Part shown: in pieces, positions 31,144-38,396 of the stretch
Layout of the letters: each line of letters opens with the position of its first letter
How positions within the stretch are numbered: the first letter of the stretch is position 1
Origin: Hymenoscyphus infarciens
Taxonomy: Eukaryota > Ascomycota > Leotiomycetes > Helotiales > Helotiaceae
NCBI GenBank assembly: GCA_001414345.1
Contig: LLCB01000429.1
Coordinates: forward strand, 1-38,396
DNA: 38,396 nt
Reading direction: 5' to 3'
Translations under genes and position numbers: made by a program
Notes under the pieces: generated by a model
The model's input: the letters and a program-made list of their open reading frames with translations, nothing else
What the model was told of the DNA's origin: nothing
Databases searched by the model: none

Positions 31144-31440
31144 TAATAGTATGCCGTTCTGAATAGCCGAGATTATATAGTATATACCGTGTTTCGGTAG
31201 TTATTGTTTTATATTATCTAATTTAGGAAGATTACGTACGTCCGAGCTTTCGGACGTACTTCGTAGGTTCGGGCTTTTGTATTAGCCGACGTATATCGTT
31301 GTTCGGTTTCGTACCCCTTTATATCGTCTAAACCTCTTATATATAGCAGCCTACTCTCCTAGAGTCAGAAAAGGCTAGTTTAGCCTTTTCTTCCGTATCA
31401 GTGCCTAGTATCTATATACGTCATTCTACTAAACGCACTC
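31144..31440 (+). promoter_or_regulatory. GC-retaining 5' UTR/promoter segment of the LINE
   Basis: In an otherwise AT-only block this segment keeps many CG dinucleotides, as expected because RIP mostly attacks CA. It has no ORF and contains the hairpin GTACGTCCGA-GCTT-TCGGACGTAC at 31,236-31,259 (10-bp stem, 4-nt loop). LINEs carry internal promoters in this position; that role here is an inference. Confidence 0.45.
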
Positions 31441-32559
31441 TTATATACCTCTTCTATAGTTGTATATATTTCGTACTATTATATAAATAAGTACGTTTTA
31501 AAGATTATTTAAAGTAACTTTTAGATTATCTATATTATTAATATAAAAGATAAAAACTTTTTTAGAATTAATAAAGTAACTCTAAAAGCCTTAAAATACG
31601 TTTAGACGATTATTAGATAGTCTAGAAAGAGACTAAAGCATCTTATAATTATACTAAATAATTATAGTAGTAGTAGTAGTAGGAAAAAAAGAGGCTTATA
31701 AAGAGCTCTTATTCCTCTCTCTAGAGTACTAGTAACTAACGAAGATAATATAATAAACTAAGAAGAGTAGAGTATAAGAGAATAGAAGAGAGTATTAGAC
31801 TATATAGACGTAATAGAGAAGAGCCTAATCTAAATAATACTTAACTTAGTAATAGAGGAGAGAGGTATTAAAGTAATTATTAAAGTAGTAGGAAAAGTAC
31901 TTAAGTATAAGAGAACTAGGAAGAGAGGGGATAATACGATTATATATAGAATTCTAAGAGAGGAGCTTACTATTATAGTTAAGAGAATAGAAGGAATAAA
32001 GAAGCGTAGCCTAATATAGACAGAGAGAGCTAGAACTAGAGGACTATAGAGAAAGGTAGTAACTATATTATAAAAGAAATACATAGTACTAGCTAAATAT
32101 ATAAGAGAGATTATAGTCTAAGTAATAGAGATAGATAAAGAGAAGGATAAGCTATTACTAAAAAAGGTAATTAGAGCTATAAATATAGATAAATATAAAG
32201 CAGAAGTAATAGTAGCTTAAAAGCTCTAGAGTAAGGATATTATAATAAGGTTTAAGGAAGAGAAGTAAGTAAGACATATATAAGATAATAGCTAAGTAAA
32301 GAAGATATTTAAATAAGGAATAGTAGTAGTAGTAAGAATACTAGTAGTGCTTATAAAAAGAGCTCTAGTAAATATACTTAAGAATAAGATAGAGAGTATA
32401 TTATAAAGCATCTCTTAAACCTCTAGTATAAGAATACTAAAGATTATATAATAAGGAAATAGATATAGAGAGCGTTAAGAATAGAAGAGACTAGCTTAAA
32501 AGAACTATATCCTTAAAGTAGTAATAATAAAGGAAGCGAGAAGGCTATATATAAGAGGA

Positions 32560-32812
32560 ATACTATAAGAGGTATAATACTTCTTATATAAAAGATATAC
32601 CTTAGAGATAATAGTATAGAGGTACTATAAATACTAAAAGTAAGAGTATATAATACGCTTCTATAAATAAGATAAAAGATACGCCTAGTATATATATAAG
32701 AGGTATAAAGAGAGCGAGGAAGAGTACCCTAGTAAGAAGGACTTAAAAGAATATCTAGTAAAGTATAAGAATTATAAAGGAGAACACCTAGTATTTATAA
32801 AAAAGTGCTATA
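32560..32812 (+). pseudogene. LINE ORF1 zinc-knuckle region
   Basis: Tyr codons (TAT, from TGT by G-to-A) stand where knuckle cysteines are expected: RYYKYQ...EY, FYK...KRYAxY, and KYKNYKGEH...KKC (32,761-32,808). In Tad-type ORF1 the last reads KCxNCxGxHxxxxxxC. The final TGC and the histidine CAC are intact. A nucleic-acid-binding Gag-like protein is the expected role. Confidence 0.65.
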
Positions 32813-33129
32813 TAAGAGAGTAATACTATAAGTAGATAAGAGAATAATATCTTAATAGAATAACTATATTTATAAACCTATAAAGACTCTTAAAGAAGAG
32901 TAAGATAAGAATACCTTACCTATTTACCTTTAGCTAGAAAGAGAGCTTATAAAGCTTAAAGAAGAGGTAGAGATAGAGATCTATACTAAGAAGGCTAATA
33001 GATATAAATAAAGTAAGATATATAAATAGTAGTAACCTAACCTAGTTCCTAAGAAGGCTAAGAAGCTCTTTTAATATAATAAGAGATTTAAATAGAGAAG
33101 AAATAGAAGTAACTTAAACTCTACCTATA

Positions 33130-34000
33130 AGACTACTATAAGTATAATAGTACTATACTAGAATATAAAGAAGATACTAGAAGCTCTTAATATAGCTTTA
33201 AATTATAAGAAGAAATATAATATATTAGTAATCTAAGAACTAGCGTAGAATAGTATAAGAGACTTCTCTAGCTACTCTTTAAGCTTAAGATATAATATAA
33301 TCTAGTTAAAAGAGGTAGTAGTACTCTTTATATATAAAAGATACTTAAAAGCGAGCTAGATATACGCTATAAGTAAGAACTAGGTAAGTATAATAATAGA
33401 GGAAGGAGTAGATAAGACGACGGTCTACTTAGTCTATAACTTATAAATAGAGTAGATATTAATTAAGAATATACTTTAGTAAGTAAGACTAAGAAGAGCA
33501 CTTATAATAGGTAACCTAAATACTTACTACTCTTTATAGAATATATATAAGAGATATAATAGGAATATAGACCTCGTTCTTAAACTCGCTATACTATAGG
33601 TACTAGAGAGAGATATACTCTATAGTAAAGCTATATAGAGAAGAGAGAGCTCTTATAACTCTATAATTAACCTTACCTTCTCTACTAAGAACGTAGTAAC
33701 CTAGTAAAGGTCTTTAAACCTACTAGGATTAGACTATATAGCTTAACTCTTTATAATAAAAGTAGGAGAAGAAGGAAAGATACTATAAGTGCTCGAATTT
33801 AGCTAAAGACTAATAGATAAGATCCTAGTTAAAGTAGAAGCTTCTTACTTAGAAACATCTATAATCTAAAATATATAAGAACTTAAGAGAGTAATATAAA
33901 GACTTATAAAAAACTTTTAAAAAATAGTAAAAGCCTTAACGCTACTCTAAAAGCTAGATAGAGAGAGAGTATAGCCTTAGTAGAATATAGAGGTTAAAGA
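33130..34000 (+). pseudogene. LINE ORF2 endonuclease region
   Basis: At 33,219-33,248 the frame reads NILVI-stop-ELA-stop-N, matching the Asp-Ile-Leu-x-Ile-Gln-Glu-Pro-x-Trp-Asn block of APE-type LINE endonucleases after C-to-T and G-to-A changes. The glutamate needed for metal binding is kept. It is in a different frame from the RT, so an indel separates them. Confidence 0.6.
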
Positions 34001-34299
34001 AGCGTTAAAGAAGATAAGAAGATATAAAAAGACCTAGAAGGAGTACTAAATAGAGAGCTTAAGATAATAGCTTAATAACGCTTTTTAGAAACTCTAAATA
34101 GTTAGTAGAAAGGCGAAGATAAAGAGCTAGAAAAGGGTACTAGTAGAGATAGTAAAGAATAAAAGGAAACTCTAGATACTTAAGAAGTAGATATACCTTA
34201 AAAGATATATAAGACTAGAAGTACTAGTACTACTAACACTTATATCGTTTAATAGAATAAAAGATAAGACCTACTAGGAGAAGGCTTATATTCTTATAG

Positions 34300-35500
34300 A
34301 AAAGTTCTTCCTAGAGTTAATAGCTAACTACTTAAGCGTTCTTAATAGAGACTAGAATACTAAGAGCTTCTCTAAGAGGCACTTAGTAAGCTAATATATA
34401 ACTAAGAAGTATATTAAGACAGCTATAAGATTAGTACTATAGAAAGTACTAGGATTTAATATACTAGTAAACAGCTTCTTAAAAGCTTATAATAAACTAC
34501 TTTATAAAGTACTTACTATAATAGTAGAAGCGAGCTTCTACTTATAACACTTCCTATTCTACTTCTACTATATAAAGGTAGTAGTACTAAGAAAACTAGG
34601 TAAAATAACCGAGGAGTAGAGTAAGATAGAGGCCTACTAGCTAATAGTACTACTCTCGACTATAGATAAGATTCTTAAAAAAGTAATAGTATAAAGGCTT
34701 ATATAGCTTATAGAGGAAATAGTAATACTATTAGAGCTATAAATAAGTAACTAGAAGTACTAAAATATAGAGCTAGTAATTAAAATAGTAATAGAGAGTA
34801 TATATATAATATAAGAGCTATACGTCTCTAGCCTAACTAGACATAGTAAGAGCTTTTAACTAAGTAGACTATATATAGCTACTTTATATATTAAGAGAGA
34901 AGGAGGTTCTATAGTAGGTAGTAATATAAATAGAGAGCTTTCTCTTTAGATAAAGAGCTATACTATTCTTTAATAGACGATTAGTAGATAAAAGAGATCT
35001 TAAATAAGGTATCTTATAAGGATTAGTACTATTACTAATACTGTTTATCCTCTTTGCCTTAATATTATATAAGAACTTAGTAAGAATTAATAGGCTTATT
35101 ATAATAAGCTTTATAAATAACACAAATCTACTTATAATATTAAAAAGTATAGTAGTAAACTATAAGATACTTAAGACAGCTTAGAGAGTATATAATAAGT
35201 AAGTAAATAAGTAAGGGATAGCTTTTAGCCTAGAGAAGATAGTACTTATATACTTTATAAGAATAAGAGTACTATAGAGGGAGATAGTCTAGTTTAAGAA
35301 GATAAAGCTTATACTAGTTAAATATATAAGGTTTTTAAGAGTAGAGCTTAATAAGAAACTAAACTAGAAGGTATACTAAGAAAGAGTCTAGAAGAAGCTT
35401 ATAATATAAACCTTTATACTTATAAGGCTTACTAGAAAAATATAAGAAGTAAACTACTACTAAGTAAAGTAGATATATATAGTAGTAATAAAGAGCGTAA
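34300..35500 (+). pseudogene. LINE ORF2 reverse transcriptase region
   Basis: At 35,008-35,055 the frame reads GIL-stop-GLVLLLILFILF, each deviation being a C-to-T change from the classic GIPQGSxLSPILF motif. Thirty-one codons on and in the same frame, 35,107-35,133 reads SFINNTNLL, where F-x-D-D-T-N-L-L is expected. The spacing fits LINE RTs. Both catalytic Asp are now Asn. Confidence 0.8.
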
Positions 35501-36039
35501 TAGTATATAGAGTATTAGTATAGTACTATACTATACTAAAAGGAGAGAATATGAAGTAAATAGTAAGGAGCTTCTTTATATAATAATTAGAATACCTATA
35601 AGTAGTAATAGAGGTATATAAAGCTACTCTAGTTTAGAACCTAGAAGTTAAAGTAGACTATATACTAATTAACTTATATCTTAACCTATAAGTAGCTACT
35701 TTTAAGAGAAAGTTCTAAAGGTCTAAGCTAGAGGAACTAATCTAGAATATCTATAAACATATAGTAATATAACTAAAGAAGAGAAGGAGAGGTAGACTAA
35801 TAAAGGTAGAGAAGATAATACTATACTTATAGAAAGTAAGGTAGAAGTAAGAAGAGGAGTAGAAAGTAAGAGAAGCAGGATTTAAGTATAACACTATACT
35901 TATAGAATAGAAGAACTATCTAAAGACTTAAAGAAGAAAGACTTAAGAGAAGAACCTAATATAATATATAAAAGTATTAGATAAAATAGACTTAGATAAG
36001 TAAGAGCTATAAAAGGTCTATAAAGGGCTTACTAAGGTA

Positions 36040-36220
36040 AAGAGCTTACTACTCGTCTAAGTATAAATAAAGGTAATAGGACTAAACACCTTCCTCTTTA
36101 TAAAAAGAGTACTAAACTAGGTTATACTATAGTATATTTATATAAGTAGTAAAGAGATAGTAGAACACTTAGTCCTATTTTACTAGAATATTCTATAAGA
36201 AAGAGACACGCTTATAAAAG
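36040..36220 (+). pseudogene. LINE ORF2 C-terminal Cys/His region
   Basis: Reads LLV-stop-V-stop-IKVIGLNTFLFIKRVLN, then EIVEHLVLFY, corresponding to the conserved LxTGxIxLxxFLxxRxVP...EtxxHvLxxC ending of Tad-type ORF2. Cysteine codons are changed to TAT or TAA-adjacent codons. The sequence from here to 36,700 is 3' ORF end and UTR. Confidence 0.55.
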
Positions 36221-36710
36221 CTTTAAGAAAGAGGATTAGAGATCTATAAGAGCTAAGAGAGGTACTAGTAGATAGGAAACTAGTACTAAGAGTAACTACT
36301 TAGCTACTTAAGCTAGAGAGACTCTAAAAGTATAGGCTAGTACTAGAATTACTTAAGGAGAGAGAGGAGAGCGAGGAAGAGATAAAAGAAAGAGAGGAAT
36401 AGAAGGAGAAAGCTAAGATACGCTAGAAGGTAAGACCTCGGCTCTAATAATTCTAGAGGTAAATATACCTCTTATACTACTAATATATACCTTAGTAGGT
36501 TAAACACGCTAACCTACTATACCTCTCTACTATATTACTAAGTTAGAGAGATAAGCTTTAAATAAATAGTAGTAGAAACCGAAGAAAAGGAGAATCGCAC
36601 TTATAAGAAAGCTTAAGAGGCGAAGAAGAACGAGCTAAAAGGCTATATAAACTAGAATAGAAGATATACTACTTACTCTTAGAGCTCGGCCTACGGCCTA
36701 CGTAGCGTAA

Positions 36711-36711
<1 letters not shown>

Positions 36712-36741
<30 letters not shown>
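36712..36741 (+). repeat. (AAT)10 tail at the LINE 3' end
   Basis: Ten perfect AAT units right after a CpG-bearing 3' UTR (CGGCCTACGGCCTACGTAGCG). Simple repeats of this kind form the 3' terminus of several LINE clades and mark the right boundary with the copia element. Confidence 0.85.
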
Positions 36742-36742
<1 letters not shown>

Positions 36743-38396
36743 TAAAAGATAAAAGAGGTATTAGATTATACTATATAAAATTCAACCTTTCTAATTAATA
36801 TATCAATTATTATTAATCCTAAAAATAGAGTATATCTCTTATTAAACTAGATATTAAATTAACTCTTTATATCGTTATTAATTAAGACGCTTTTAATAAG
36901 TCTAATATATATAAGATATTAGTTATATTCTATACTTAACTTTCAAGCTACTCTAGTATTAATTATTATACTAAAGAAGTTCTCTTTTATATATCTTTTA
37001 GCTATTATTATAAACACCTTCTTTATAAATTTATATATAACATTAAAAGTGTTATTTAAGTCGTTTAGGTTTTATAAGATATATCTATTAATAGTATGTT
37101 TTTATATTAAACTTATTAAATTCGTAGTAAGATATTCAATATTTAAGTTATTAATAAATTCTATAAAAGTAATATTATAATAGATAACTTCGTTATTTAA
37201 GCTAGTATTCGATAAGTAACTATCTTCTTTTAATAAAGTAATAGTATAAAGTATCTCTAATATTTCCTTCTCCTAAGTACTCTAAGTATATACTATATTT
37301 ATATTATATACCTTTCTAGTATATCTATCTCGCTTACTTTTAAAGTATCTAGAATTCGTATTAGTCTATTTAGTAAAGTAATAGTCCTACTCTTTTTAAC
37401 TATGATTCTAAGATAAATAGTCGTTCTTTCTATATATATAATATATCCTCTTCTTCTTATATTAATCTAAATTACTAAATTTATTTATACTATATTATCT
37501 ACTCTTATAAAAGTGTCTTTTAATTATTATAGTTTTATTTATAACTATCTCTAAGTAGACTTTTATATAAGATTAGATTAAACTTTATAAGAGAGTAATA
37601 GTATTAGAAATTAAAGAGTCTTAGAATAAGGTTAATATTATAATAGTATAATCTAAGACCTTTTTATATATTAAAATTAGCTTATTTAAAAATTAACTAT
37701 TAATATAAAAGTCTATAAGAAGAGAAAATCTTAGTAAATTAAGTCTTAATAATATATTCTTAAAAGAGCTTAATATTAATACTCTAAATACTTATATTAT
37801 TTCCTATAAATTAATATTATTCTACTTAGATAATTAACTTCTTTTATAAAGTTTATCTTTAAAGTATTATTATATAGATATAGATAAAACTTTAAAAGAT
37901 TAATTATTATTTTCATTAAAAAGTATAGTATAAAAGTAATTTAAAGTATTACCTTTTAATATAGTAGAGAAGGTAAGAGCGTAAATCACTAGTAATACTT
38001 TACTTCTCTTATATATATTCTTAAATATTATAACTTTAATCGTAAAATTATCTTCTTTTCTACTATACTTTTAATCGTCTTTATATACTTTCATAAAAGT
38101 ACCTAATATATAAGAGTAGTCTTAACCTTTTTAAGAATTTTATAAAGTTAACTCTAGTTTAAAATATACTATATTTATTTATACTAGTAGTCTTCTACTA
38201 GAATTATCTTATTACTAATTATATTCTAGATACTTAGAAGTATTATCGAAATCGTTACTACTAGTATCTTCACTAAATTAATAAGATATAAAGAAAGAGG
38301 TCTAGTTATCTTTTAGTAGACCTAAAGGTTAGATTAGAAGTTATACTAGATCGTTTAAGTCTTTCCTTTTAGTTAATAGAATTAAAGTTATCGAAG
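36742..38396 (-). mobile_element. RIP-mutated Ty1/copia retrotransposon, gag part (runs off the window)
   Basis: AT-saturated sequence with the same base pattern as 27,845-31,143. Minus-strand translation at 37,443-37,399 reads YYIYRKNDYLS-stop-NHS, a CCHC-like knuckle of the fungal copia Gag type (C-x2-C-x4-C-x4-H) in which TGT became TAT. So this is the gag part, 5' of the integrase on the other side of the LINE. The element continues past the window edge, where its 5' LTR should be. Confidence 0.7.

Larger units (their letters stand above)
31144..36741 (+). mobile_element. RIP-mutated Tad-like LINE (non-LTR retrotransposon)
   Basis: A purine-rich plus-strand element of about 5.6 kb, nearly full length. 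In order it has a GC-retaining 5' segment (31,144-31,440), an ORF1 with zinc-knuckle remains, an APE-type endonuclease, a reverse transcriptase, and a C-terminal Cys/His region, then a tail of AAT repeats. This is the layout of the fungal Tad clade. The frames are broken by TAA/TAG stops and by at least one net indel between endonuclease and RT. The 5' boundary is set where copia-like sequence gives way to the CpG-bearing segment and is accurate only to tens of bases. I could not find a clear target-site duplication. Confidence 0.8.

Noticed and set aside
34884..35123. 79-codon minus-strand frame rich in Leu/Ile/Ser
   Set aside because: It is antisense to the LINE reverse transcriptase motifs and arises from AT-rich composition; the same holds for 31,830-32,084.
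31100..36760. Target-site duplication of the LINE
   Set aside because: Flanks at about 31,143 and 36,742 share only short A/T strings that could match by chance.

Overview
The window looks like nuclear DNA of a filamentous ascomycete (Pezizomycotina). Genes carry very short GT-AG introns (45-84 bp). The secreted enzymes belong to families common in plant-associated fungi. The right-hand quarter is AT-saturated retroelement sequence whose stop codons sit where C-to-T changes of glutamine or tryptophan codons would put them, the mark of repeat-induced point mutation (RIP). I cannot name the species from sequence alone.

Layout. Positions 1-9,300 are gene-poor: a decayed minus-strand gene (647-2,090), a 115-bp tandem repeat (2,550-2,935), one good gene (a SET-domain protein, minus, 3,326-4,251), a C24 run, and about 5 kb with only weak coding hints. 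Positions 9,300-16,600 are gene-rich: an 88-residue spliced gene, a secreted GH92 alpha-mannosidase (five exons, one probable GC-AG intron), a minus-strand protein with one C2HC zinc finger, and a protein with an N-terminal AT-hook and a C-terminal membrane anchor. Positions 16,600-21,160 hold decayed or doubtful coding pieces. Positions 21,160-27,513 hold a GH78-type alpha-L-rhamnosidase, a Tourist-like MITE with TTA target duplication, a five-exon Old Yellow Enzyme-type flavin oxidoreductase (minus), a fold-back MITE, and a tail-anchored protein with three PPxY motifs.

Positions 27,845-38,396 are a nested pair of RIP-damaged retrotransposons. A Ty1/copia element on the minus strand (zinc knuckle at 37.4 kb, integrase near 30.5 kb, RT and RNase H at 29.6-28.1 kb, putative LTR at 27.85 kb) is split by a nearly full-length Tad-like LINE on the plus strand that ends in ten AAT units at 36,741.

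The genes do not form an evident pathway or operon. The GH92 and GH78 enzymes are both predicted to enter the secretory route and act on glycans, but are about 8 kb apart with decayed sequence between. All exon joins were worked out by eye from splice signals and frame continuity. Family calls rest on motifs recognised without database searches.
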